Positions 1 through 8,823 of a stretch of DNA of 64,000 bases are shown here, one piece after another. The stretch's first letter is position 1. Each line of letters opens with the position of its first letter. Below the pieces are notes generated by a model. That model ran no database searches, was not told where the DNA came from, and saw only the letters and a list, made by a program, of their open reading frames with translations. This DNA comes from Bacteroidota bacterium (GTDB lineage: Bacteria; Bacteroidota; Bacteroidia; 2-12-FULL-35-15): positions 1 to 64,000 of the forward strand of contig JAOQAG010000039.1 of the NCBI GenBank assembly GCA_025963715.1. Direction: 5' to 3'. The translations under genes were made by a program, and so were the position numbers.

Positions 1-94
1 AATGACTATCGGGAAGTTTATACCAAATGCTTTTATTTTGTATGGTTATGTTGCAGAACATTATTGTTTATGGAAACAGAAATACTTTCTTAAG

Positions 95-188
95 CTGTCA
101 TCCCGGGCTTGACCCGAGATCTGTCAATTAAGAACTGTGTAGGCGCTGCAAGTATTTAACAGATCCCGGGTCAGGCCCGGGATGACAG
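95..188. repeat. Dispersed inverted repeat, family A (ctgtcatcccgggc...gcccgggatgacag)
   Basis: Terminal inverted repeat read directly; related copies near 21188, 32048, 36314 and 61352. Confidence 0.85.
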
Positions 189-367
189 TTCTTTATTGTG
201 ATTAGTATTAAAATAATCTTCACATATAGTATCCATGCAGGTTAGTACATTAGTACAAATTGGTATTTAGTAGATCACTTCACAAGTATCCGCGCTGCCA
301 AATGTTTTTCAATTTATTGCCTTCTTGTCTATTGCAATTTGTCGACTGCATTTTTATTGCCTATTGC

Positions 368-964
368 CTACTGCCCTTCCGTTTCTTTCCAGGTCTTGTA
401 AACATCCTGTTGTTTCGGGCGATTTGGCTCTATCTCCCGCAAAGGCTCGCAGGGTTTTAATGTAGCTTTGCAATCAGCAGGCAATTGCTGGTATAATTTT
501 GTTCCCTGTGTTTTCCATTCGATCATTTCATCGCTTACATCCTTTACAATTTTTGCAGGATTTCCCACCACCACTTTTCGCTCCGGGATCACCATTTTTG
601 CTGGCACAAAACACAAAGCGCCCACAATGCAATTATCACCGATCACCGCATCGTCCATCACTACCGCATTCATTCCCACCAGTACATTTTTACCGATCGT
701 GCCACCGTGAATAATAGCGCCATGACCAATGTGTGCTGCTTCTTTCAACAAAACCGTAGTTCCCGGAAACATGTGCACCGTGCAATTTTCCTGCACATTA
801 CAACCGTCCTCAATAATGATTTGTCCCCAGTCGCCACGCAATGCAGCACCAGGGCCAATGTACACATCCTTACCAATGATCACATTTCCTGTAACCGTTG
901 CATTCGGGTGAATAAATGCACTTTCGTGAATAACCGGTTTGTAACCGTTGAATTCGTAAACCAT
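368..964 (-). CDS. paaY: Hexapeptide-repeat (gamma-carbonic anhydrase-like) protein, PaaY-type
   Basis: Left-handed beta-helix hexapeptide pattern (HPNATVTGNVIIGKDVYIGPGAALRGD); located in paa cluster. Confidence 0.85.
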   Translation of the reverse strand: MVYEFNGYKPVIHESAFIHPNATVTGNVIIGKDVYIGPGAALRGDWGQIIIEDGCNVQENCTVHMFPGTTVLLKEAAHIGHGAIIHGGTIGKNVLVGMNAVVMDDAVIGDNCIVGALCFVPAKMVIPERKVVVGNPAKIVKDVSDEMIEWKTQGTKLYQQLPADCKATLKPCEPLREIEPNRPKQQDVYKTWKETEGQ

Positions 965-1091
965 GATTTAGGATTTGGAGATTAAGGATTAAGGATTTTG
1001 GTTCTTATCGAAATTTGAGTTTAGCCGATGATTGTAATTTTGTTTTATGACGTTATTATTATGCAGGGTTTATTTATTCCCGGCTTTATCT

Positions 1092-1457
1092 TTAGCTATT
1101 GGGAGTTCTTGCTTTTATTGTTCTAATGCCAGCAGAAAAAATGGCTGTCAATTCATTGGCTTCTTTCATCAAAAATGCTAATTCAGCAGGATCACATTTT
1201 ATTTCCAGGTCTTTTATAAATTCCAACCAGAATAAAGTTTCATCAGCTTCCTCATCTACTACTTTTAATTTATTCAGGAAATCAGCATTCGATTTGCCCC
1301 TGCATACCGCGCGGTAGTTAGCAGCAACGGAAGAAGATGATTTCATGATCTGATAGGTCACCACATCTGTAGATTTACTCTTGGGCAATGTATTAATAAA
1401 TTTAAAAGTTCTTATTGCAAATATTTTTGTCCTTCTCTTCAACTCTTCCTTCGTCAT
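1092..1457 (-). CDS. Four-helix bundle protein (S23/IVP-like family)
   Basis: Motifs FAIRTFKFINTLPKS..YQIMKSSSSVAANYRAVCRGKS typical of the four-helix bundle (23S rRNA IVS protein) family. Confidence 0.85.
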   Translation of the reverse strand: MTKEELKRRTKIFAIRTFKFINTLPKSKSTDVVTYQIMKSSSSVAANYRAVCRGKSNADFLNKLKVVDEEADETLFWLEFIKDLEIKCDPAELAFLMKEANELTAIFSAGIRTIKARTPNS

Positions 1458-1613
1458 AAAAAATTCTGCTATTTAGTTTTAAAGTCTGTATTGTACATTC
1501 TGCGCAAAACTAATCCAAAATCCCGAACAATTAAATCTCAAATAAAAAAATTCAATTTCCAATTTACCCACTAACAAAAAATCCTAAATCCTGAATAAGA
1601 AAATCCTAAATAT

Positions 1614-2822
1614 TTAACACTTCTCAATAATAACCGCATATCCCTGCCCTACACCAATACACATTGTTACCAATGCATAACGCTTGTTTTGTTCCTGCAA
1701 TTCAATGGCAGCAGTATTTAAAATACGGGCACCGCTCATTCCCAGGGGATGGCCTAATGCAATTGCACCGCCATTCGGGTTGATGCGCGGATCATTATCT
1801 GCCAATCCCCAGGCGCGTGTTACCGCCAATGCCTGTGCGGCGAATGCTTCATTCAATTCAATAATGTCCATGTCTTTCATGGTTAATCCGGCACGTTTTA
1901 ATGCCATGTTACCCGCTTCTACCGGGCCAATTCCCATGATGCGCGGTTCCACTCCGGCAACACCGCTTGCGATGATCTTTGCTTTCGGTTTTAAATTGTA
2001 TTTTTTCACCGCTTCATCCGAAGCCAGCAAGATCGCGGCAGCGCCATCATTCAAGCCTGCTGCATTTCCTGCAGTAACCGTTCCGCCTTCTTTTTTAAAC
2101 GCGCCTTTTAATTTTGCCAGGCCTTCCAGCGTACTCTCCGGACGCATAAATTCATCTTTATCAAAAATTTTCGGATCGCCTTTTTTCTGTGGAATCTTTA
2201 CCGCCACGATCTCTTTTGCAAACCGTCCTTTTGCCTGCGCAGCAGCCGCTTTTTGCTGACTCCACAATGCAAATTTATCCTGGTCCTCCCTGCTCACTTT
2301 ATCCCTCTCGGCAAGATTTTCCGCGGTATCACCCATAGCATCCACGCCGTACATTTCTTTCATTTTCGGATTAATAAACCGCCATCCGAAAGAGGAATCA
2401 AACAGTTGCTGGTCGCGGCCAAACGGTGCGGCCGCTTTCGACATCACCCAGGGCCCACGCGTCATGTTTTCCACGCCACCTGCAATCATCAGGTCGCCTT
2501 CACCCACCATAATGCTCCTGGCAGCAGCCATGGAAGCCGATAATCCGGATGCGCACAAACGGTTTACTGTTTCGCCCGGAACCTGGTAAGGCAAACCGGC
2601 AAGCAGCAGCGCCATACGCGCCACGTTACGGTTATCTTCACCCGATTGATTGGCACAACCCATCAATACATCCGAAATTTCTTTCGGATCGATCGAAGGA
2701 TTGCGTTTCATCAGTTCTTTTAAAACAATTGCCGCCAGATCATCCGTGCGGATCGTTGATAATGTTCCTCCAAAATTTCCGATCGGAGTACGGATGCCGT
2801 CAATGATATATGCGTTTTTCAT
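1614..2822 (-). CDS. paaJ: Acetyl-CoA acyltransferase / 3-oxoadipyl-CoA thiolase-like
   Basis: Thiolase signatures (NRLCASGLSA, NVENMTRGP-like, NEAFAAQAL, NPNGGAIALGHPLGMSGAR). Confidence 0.85.
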   Translation of the reverse strand: MKNAYIIDGIRTPIGNFGGTLSTIRTDDLAAIVLKELMKRNPSIDPKEISDVLMGCANQSGEDNRNVARMALLLAGLPYQVPGETVNRLCASGLSASMAAARSIMVGEGDLMIAGGVENMTRGPWVMSKAAAPFGRDQQLFDSSFGWRFINPKMKEMYGVDAMGDTAENLAERDKVSREDQDKFALWSQQKAAAAQAKGRFAKEIVAVKIPQKKGDPKIFDKDEFMRPESTLEGLAKLKGAFKKEGGTVTAGNAAGLNDGAAAILLASDEAVKKYNLKPKAKIIASGVAGVEPRIMGIGPVEAGNMALKRAGLTMKDMDIIELNEAFAAQALAVTRAWGLADNDPRINPNGGAIALGHPLGMSGARILNTAAIELQEQNKRYALVTMCIGVGQGYAVIIEKC

Positions 2823-3042
2823 ATTTTTTAGTTCAAAGTTTAAAGTTCAAAAGTTTAAAGTTTTGCTGCATGTATACTTAACTTATTTATTGGTTAACAG
2901 CGTTACTTGTTTATTGTTTACTTGTTTATTGTCTACTGTTTATTTATTTTTTATTGTCTACTTATTTATTTTTTATTGCCTACTGTTTACTTGTTTATTG
3001 TCTACTGTTTACTGTTTACTACCTATTGTCTCCTGTTTTCCT

Positions 3043-3552
3043 TCATTCAAATTTTTCGCCTACTACATTAATAATAACCGGATTTAGCATAACCGTATCA
3101 CTGTTCATGCCAACGGCTTTAATATTTTCAAAACAGAATTTAGCACTGGAATCAAACTCTCCGAAAATCTTAATAATCTCTTTATTAAAAGCCGCTCCTA
3201 TGTTTCTGATCCGGCCATTTTTCTTAAAACTATCCGTTAGCATTACATTCGAACATTCAAACGATAAAATAATATATCCTTCTTCATTGTTTTTCAGCAT
3301 CATTCCACTGCAATGCAACAAAGCGCCGCGATCACAATCGCCGCTGTACAAACCTGCCACACAGGCATACGGCAGACTGTAATTTACAGTATCGTGTTTG
3401 TAAACAACCGCCGTATCCTGTTTTACCTTATCGGGAATGGTATGTGTTGCATTTCCACATGCACTAAACAAAAAAGCAATTGAAATGATTATAATTAGAT
3501 ATTTCATTGTACGCAATTCCTTATTTCTTATTTTATTTTTTTCAGCCAGCAC
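3043..3552 (-). CDS. Hypothetical lipoprotein
   Basis: Lipobox-like IAFLFSACGN after hydrophobic stretch; likely start at internal MKYLIIII. Confidence 0.6.
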   Translation of the reverse strand: MLAEKNKIRNKELRTMKYLIIIISIAFLFSACGNATHTIPDKVKQDTAVVYKHDTVNYSLPYACVAGLYSGDCDRGALLHCSGMMLKNNEEGYIILSFECSNVMLTDSFKKNGRIRNIGAAFNKEIIKIFGEFDSSAKFCFENIKAVGMNSDTVMLNPVIINVVGEKFE

Positions 3553-3593
3553 ACATTTCTCAAACGCAGCAAACCAATGAACTATTGAACCAA

Positions 3594-4040
3594 TTACCAG
3601 TTCTTACTTGTTCTATAGACCGTTCCTTTAAAAAAAGCTACTTTTTCTTTCTTCTGATTGCTGATCTCTATGTGATACGTTCCGGTTTTATTGGTAAGGC
3701 TTAATTGGGTAGCTTCACAGGTAAGCTCATCATGTACATTCACTGCAATGGCAAATGAAATGGAACATTCCAGCGCCACACTCAGGCGGCCGTATGCATT
3801 CGATGCAAATGCAAGCGCACTATCCGCAAACGAAAAAGCAATTCCGCCGTGAGCGATCCCAAAACCATTTACCATTTCTTCCCGGATCTTCATTTTCAGC
3901 ATACAGTGGCCTTCTTCCGCCAACAATACTTCGATACCCAGCCATTGACTGAATCGATCTTCCGCCATCATTTTATCAACGATCTTTTTAGCAGCCAGAT
4001 TTTTTTCCATAGGAGTAGTTTTGCTACACAAAGTTACCAA
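3594..4040 (-). CDS. paaI: Hotdog-fold thioesterase PaaI
   Basis: EEMVNGFGIAHGGIAFSFADSALAFASNAYG motif; in paa cluster. Confidence 0.85.
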   Translation of the reverse strand: MVTLCSKTTPMEKNLAAKKIVDKMMAEDRFSQWLGIEVLLAEEGHCMLKMKIREEMVNGFGIAHGGIAFSFADSALAFASNAYGRLSVALECSISFAIAVNVHDELTCEATQLSLTNKTGTYHIEISNQKKEKVAFFKGTVYRTSKNW

Positions 4041-4052
4041 AAGAAACGGCTT

Positions 4053-4805
4053 TTAAAATACTATTTTTGCTTCTTTTTCCAGCACTGTTTGCAGGCAGCT
4101 TTCTATCTCCGGCAGGCACTTCCAGAGCTGTTCGAAGGAATTGATAATGAAATATTTTTCCTGCAGAATGTCCGTTCTGAAATCCGTATGAAAAATGGCC
4201 GGAATATCAAAATCCAGGTGCACAACATCCGCACTCAAACACTGTTTTGTTTCTCCCATCGACGAGATGATCCCCGCACCGTAAATTTTCAGTTCATCCT
4301 GTTCGCGGATCAGTCCAAACTCTATCGTAAACCAGTAAATGCGGCCCAGCAATTCAATGGCGCGTGGGTTATCAATGTGCTTCAACGCGATGTCGCTGAT
4401 CCCTTTAAAAAAATCCACGTAATGTTGATTTCCCAGCAGGGGAACATGTGCAAACACATCGTGGAACATGTCGGGTTCTTCCAGGTAATCCAATTGTTCC
4501 ATGCTGCGCAGCCAGCAGGTCGCGGTGAATTTTTTCATGGATAAAAATTCAAAAAATTCTTTCTGCGGGCTGATGTTCGGTACCACTTCCAAACTCCATC
4601 CGGTAAGGGAATTTAACAATTTGTTCAGCTCCCTGAAATCCGGAATTTTTTCTGAATTAAACTTTACTTTTTCAAGCGCCGTTAAATATTCAGCGGAAAC
4701 AATTGGTTTTAAAATTTCCATTTGCCGCTTGAACAATGTTTTCCATACCAAAAAATCGGATGTTGTGTAATTACTGTAGATCTGTGTTGTTGGTTTTGTT
4801 TTCAT
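4053..4805 (-). CDS. phhA: Phenylalanine 4-monooxygenase (aromatic amino acid hydroxylase)
   Basis: EPDMFHDVFAHVPLL and YWFTIEFGLIRE metal-binding motifs of aromatic amino acid hydroxylases. Confidence 0.93.
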   Translation of the reverse strand: MKTKPTTQIYSNYTTSDFLVWKTLFKRQMEILKPIVSAEYLTALEKVKFNSEKIPDFRELNKLLNSLTGWSLEVVPNISPQKEFFEFLSMKKFTATCWLRSMEQLDYLEEPDMFHDVFAHVPLLGNQHYVDFFKGISDIALKHIDNPRAIELLGRIYWFTIEFGLIREQDELKIYGAGIISSMGETKQCLSADVVHLDFDIPAIFHTDFRTDILQEKYFIINSFEQLWKCLPEIESCLQTVLEKEAKIVF

Positions 4806-4838
4806 TTTTATAAAATTTAAAGATTAAAAATCGGGAAT

Positions 4839-4869
4839 AAAAAAAGCCCGGTCGTTTCGGACCGGGCTT
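4839..4869 (-). terminator. Intrinsic terminator/attenuator hairpin upstream of phhA
   Basis: Minus strand AAGCCCGGTC-CGAAAC-GACCGGGCTT followed by T tract; perfect 10-bp stem. Confidence 0.88.
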
Positions 4870-4894
4870 GTATGTTGTGGTATAGAGTTATCTC

Positions 4895-4972
4895 TTAAAA
4901 CGAACAATACATTATCCTTCCGGGCTGGGTGCTCGGATAATAATAATAAAATGTATTGTTTGTTTTTTGCAT
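4895..4972 (-). CDS. Candidate leader peptide MQKTNNTFYYYYPSTQPGRIMYCSF (2 Phe, 5 Tyr)
   Basis: 25-codon ORF with consecutive Phe-Tyr-Tyr-Tyr-Tyr codons, ending 25 nt before the attenuator hairpin. Confidence 0.75.
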   Translation of the reverse strand: MQKTNNTFYYYYPSTQPGRIMYCSF

Positions 4973-4976
4973 GCTA

Positions 4977-4984
4977 CAAATGTA
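4977..4984 (-). promoter_or_regulatory. Candidate Bacteroidota -7 element TACATTTG (TAnnTTTG)
   Basis: Matches TAnnTTTG; TTTC lies 20 bp upstream (one mismatch to the -33 TTTG). Confidence 0.5.
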
Positions 4985-5228
4985 AATAATTTTAAACGAA
5001 ATCGGAAAGTTTAGGCCATTTTGAAAAAAAATAATCAAGCTGATAAATAAAGCAGGGACTCAAAAACAATGCTGTGTATAGGAACGCAGATCAAAAATGA
5101 TTTTTATGATGTACAAAAAGATCGCCTGTGGCGCTTATGATTAAAAATTATGATTTGATTGGTTGCAAATCTATCAAACGGGTATTTAATAATGATATAG
5201 AACTTTATACTAAGCTATTTTATTTAAA

Positions 5229-5318
5229 ACCACATAAGGCATAAAGAAAACATAAGCTCTGCGTGCTAAACCTTCGTTTTTATGCTTCGCCTTATATTTT
5301 CTTTATGCCTTATGTGGT
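5229..5318. repeat. Inverted repeat (accacataaggcataaagaaaa / ttttctttatgccttatgtggt)
   Basis: 22-bp perfect arms at 5229-5250 and 5297-5318. Confidence 0.85.
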
Positions 5319-5357
5319 AGAAATAAGTGGTCCGATTAAAAATTTGGTTCTGATAAT

Positions 5358-6524
5358 TTAATAAAATTTCTTCCCGTCTTTCACCATCAGCTTCATCAGC
5401 AACGACGGCCGATAGCGCTCTTCCTCATATAAATTATGCAGCACGCCCAATGTATCCAGCACATTTGCCAGCCCAACATCATCCGCCCATTTCAACAATC
5501 CTTTCGGATAATTCACACCTTTGGTCATTGCTAAATCAAGATCTTCCTTCGTTGCCAGCTTTAAATAAAACGAATCCACCGCTTCATTGATCAGCATGGA
5601 GATCACACGGTTAAAAATATAATTTCCGATGTCTGCGTTCTTTTTTGGTTCCGGCATTACCGCACCTTCTGCATAATTGTAATAACCTCTTCCGGATTTA
5701 CGCCCGAATAATTTTGCTTCGTACAAGCGTTTTTGAGTCAGTGAAGGCTTAAAGCGCGATTCATAAAAAAACTGTGTCCATACACTTTCCGTTACTTTGT
5801 AATTAATATCGTTCCCGATAAAATCCATCAGCTCAAACGGGCCCATTTTAAAACCGCCGTACGTTTTTAACGCCCAATCGATCGTCGCAAAATCAGCAAT
5901 GCCTTCTTCGTAAATGCGGATCGATTCGCCATAAAACGAGCGTGCTACACGGTTCACAATAAAGCCCGGCGTGTCTTTCGTCAGTACCGTTACTTTCCCC
6001 CAGGCATCGATCAGCGTTCTCGAATTTTTTACCACCTCTGCATCTGTTAATATCCCCGGAATGATCTCTACCAAAGGCATTACCGGTGCAGGGTTAAAAA
6101 AGTGGATCCCGATCACGCGCTCTGCTGCTCTGCAGGCAGATGCAATTGATGCGATCGATAAGGAGGATGTATTGCTTGCCAGGATACAATCACTGGAAAC
6201 GATCGATTCCAGGTCTGCAAATAATTTTTGTTTCACATCAATATTCTCAACGATCGCTTCAATGATCAGCCCGCAATTTTTAAAGGCATTCAAATCATTT
6301 ACAAATTGAGTCCGGTCATGGATTTCAGTAGCGTTCACATCTGTGATCTTTTGTTTCTCTACTAACTTTTTTAAGGTGCTGTCTAAATTACTTTTTGCTT
6401 TATCCAAAGCCGCCTGACTATTGTCATACACAATTACAGTATGTCCTGCAGTTGCTGCTACCTGCGCAATTCCTGCTCCCATGGCTCCCGAACCGATGAT
6501 TCCAATTGTTGTTGATGTATCCAT
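5358..6524 (-). CDS. paaH: 3-hydroxyacyl-CoA dehydrogenase, PaaH-like
   Basis: GIIGSGAMGAGIAQVAATAGH Rossmann motif; HFFNPAPVMPLVEII. Confidence 0.9.
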   Translation of the reverse strand: MDTSTTIGIIGSGAMGAGIAQVAATAGHTVIVYDNSQAALDKAKSNLDSTLKKLVEKQKITDVNATEIHDRTQFVNDLNAFKNCGLIIEAIVENIDVKQKLFADLESIVSSDCILASNTSSLSIASIASACRAAERVIGIHFFNPAPVMPLVEIIPGILTDAEVVKNSRTLIDAWGKVTVLTKDTPGFIVNRVARSFYGESIRIYEEGIADFATIDWALKTYGGFKMGPFELMDFIGNDINYKVTESVWTQFFYESRFKPSLTQKRLYEAKLFGRKSGRGYYNYAEGAVMPEPKKNADIGNYIFNRVISMLINEAVDSFYLKLATKEDLDLAMTKGVNYPKGLLKWADDVGLANVLDTLGVLHNLYEEERYRPSLLMKLMVKDGKKFY

Positions 6525-6543
6525 GATTTTTTTATAACAAGCG

Positions 6544-7917
6544 TTAAAATATTTCTTCGTTTAAAAGTTCTCCGTTTTCATAATGCCAGATACGTGCTAA
6601 TTTTCCATCATCTTCATACGAATACAATGTACCTGTTCCGTCTTTTAATGTACCTTTTTCCTGCGCTTCCGATTTATCATTATAATTAAAAGCAACATTC
6701 CAATGCACATTGTTTTTATATTCCCATTCCGCCCACAACACACCGTTCTTATGATAAAATGTAGTAATGCCATCATATTTTCCGTTGCTGATCTCAGAAA
6801 CCTGGCTTAAATGACCGTTTTCATAATAGATTTCTATTTTTGTCTGCATACCATTTTCATAATGATACACCTTGGTCAACGTTCCGCTTTCCTTATAAGA
6901 GTACAATGTACCGTTCCCTTCTTTCAGAGTTCCTTTTTCTAATTCTTTTCCTTTGCTATCGTGGTTATAATGTACTGTCCATGGAACATCATCCTTATAT
7001 TCCCAACAAGCCCAGGGTTTTACATTCTTATGATAAAAAGTAGTGATTCCGTGCTTTTTTCCGTTCTTCATTTCAGAAACGGAAGACAAGATCCTGTTGT
7101 TGTCCACGTAATTCTTTTTTACAAATGTATAATCCGGTGGTGTTTCCGAACTATTTTCTGCAATTCCATTTTTATAAGCCTTGTAATAATCGGCATTTGC
7201 ATGGATGTATTTCGCAGCGCGTTCAAAATAAGCTTTCACATCACGGCAAAGCTCCGCAGCCCATTTGGGATTTTTTTCATTCTTTATAAAAGCAGCAAGC
7301 GCCAGGACATACCCGTACATTTGCTGCGTTAAAAAACCTTGCCGGCCAATACTCCAACCCTGGTGGCTCGTCCCGGTCCATTGATTATAGCTGATCACCG
7401 AATTTGCCTGGAATACACCAAAACCAAATAAAGTAGCGCCCAGTGTGTTCACATAACCGTTTATTTCAACCAGATTTTTTTCTTCTTTTAATTTATAAAA
7501 AGCAAGATTATAGGCAATGCCGGAAACAATCGCGAACGGATCGCTCAGATACTTCTCATTCAATTCAAAAACAAATGTATTTCCCCGCATATAGCCGTAA
7601 TAATTTGCCTTTTGCCCGCTCACTGATTTTGTACTCAAACCTTCCGAAAAACGAAGATCGTCCTCTGCAAATAATTTTATTTCGCAGCTCAGCTCTTCCG
7701 GAAAATGCATTTGTTTTTTTACCCGCTCAAAAACCTGCTCCACGTGATTTTTGGTAAGCGTGATCGTTGACACAGTAAAATAATCGGTAATGGGAATAAA
7801 ACGGAATGCTGAATAATCAATTGTTCTTGCAGGCGCAAAAAACCAGGAAAGCGACCCTTCGATCCACTTTTTATCATCTTCATTTACCGGGCATTCCGCT
7901 TTAAAAAAATTAAACAT
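6544..7917 (-). CDS. Uncharacterised protein with duplicated MORN-variant/YwqK-like repeats
   Basis: Internal duplication (NGKKHGITTFYHKNVKPWACWEYK / NGKYDGITTFYHKNGVLWAEWEYK). Confidence 0.6.
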   Translation of the reverse strand: MFNFFKAECPVNEDDKKWIEGSLSWFFAPARTIDYSAFRFIPITDYFTVSTITLTKNHVEQVFERVKKQMHFPEELSCEIKLFAEDDLRFSEGLSTKSVSGQKANYYGYMRGNTFVFELNEKYLSDPFAIVSGIAYNLAFYKLKEEKNLVEINGYVNTLGATLFGFGVFQANSVISYNQWTGTSHQGWSIGRQGFLTQQMYGYVLALAAFIKNEKNPKWAAELCRDVKAYFERAAKYIHANADYYKAYKNGIAENSSETPPDYTFVKKNYVDNNRILSSVSEMKNGKKHGITTFYHKNVKPWACWEYKDDVPWTVHYNHDSKGKELEKGTLKEGNGTLYSYKESGTLTKVYHYENGMQTKIEIYYENGHLSQVSEISNGKYDGITTFYHKNGVLWAEWEYKNNVHWNVAFNYNDKSEAQEKGTLKDGTGTLYSYEDDGKLARIWHYENGELLNEEIF

Positions 7918-7937
7918 GCTATTGATTTTAATAAAAC

Positions 7938-8741
7938 TTATTCTCCTTTAAATACCGGTTTTCTTTTCTCTAAAAATGCGCTTACGCCTTCGTTGTAATC
8001 ATGCGTTGCTGCAGCATGGATCTGCATGTCAGCTTCATATTCCAACTGTTGTATCAGCGAATTATTGATCGACTGGTTCAGTAATTTTTTGGTCATGCCG
8101 ATGGCTTTTGTCGGCAGATCGCTCACCGTTTTTGCAATTGCCAGCGCCTCTGTTTGCAGGTTGGCATCTTCCGTTACTTTATAAATCATTCCCATTTTTT
8201 CCGCATCAGCCGCCATAACCTTGTCGCCCAGCATCATCAATGCCGATGCTTTCCCATAGCCGATCAACCGCGGTAAAAAGAATGTTCCGCCGCTGTCCGG
8301 GATCAGTCCGATCTTGCTGAATGCCTGTATGAATGCAACGGAGCTTCCCGCGATCACAATGTCACACGCCAGTGCGATATTCGCGCCAGCACCAGCAGCA
8401 ACACCATTTACGGCACAGATCACCGGCTTTTCAATGGCGCGGATCTTTAAAATAATGGGATTATAATGTTCGCGAACAATGCGCTCAATGCCCGGCCCGC
8501 TCTTATCAATCGCTTCCGAAAGATCCTGCCCTGCACAAAACGCTTTTCCTTCGCCTGTTAAATAAACAGCACGTATGGCTTTATCATCGTGTGCTTTATC
8601 CAATGCATCCTGCAACTGCAAAGCCATCTCACGGTTAAAGCTGTTGAATTTATCCGGACGGTTCAGCGTGATCTTTAATACACTGCCGTCGATTTCCGTT
8701 TTAATAAATGTCATTTGATTTCGTTTTTTTAGAGGAATCAA
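7938..8741 (-). CDS. paaG: Enoyl-CoA hydratase/isomerase, PaaG-like
   Basis: Crotonase signatures (GKAFCAGQDLSE, AVNGVAAGAGANIALACDIVIA, FSKIGLIPDSGGTFFLPRLIG). Confidence 0.88.
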   Translation of the reverse strand: MIPLKKRNQMTFIKTEIDGSVLKITLNRPDKFNSFNREMALQLQDALDKAHDDKAIRAVYLTGEGKAFCAGQDLSEAIDKSGPGIERIVREHYNPIILKIRAIEKPVICAVNGVAAGAGANIALACDIVIAGSSVAFIQAFSKIGLIPDSGGTFFLPRLIGYGKASALMMLGDKVMAADAEKMGMIYKVTEDANLQTEALAIAKTVSDLPTKAIGMTKKLLNQSINNSLIQQLEYEADMQIHAAATHDYNEGVSAFLEKRKPVFKGE

Positions 8742-8823
8742 ATATAAGAAATTGATTTGAAGATAAATGGGTTTGGAGCGATAGAAAGGAAGTGAAATGC
8801 CTGTATTATAAGATTAGCTTTTT

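Noticed and set aside
1684-2259. 191-aa plus-strand ORF antisense to the thiolase
   Set aside because: Shadow ORF of a well-supported CDS; same reasoning applied to other antisense ORFs in the track.
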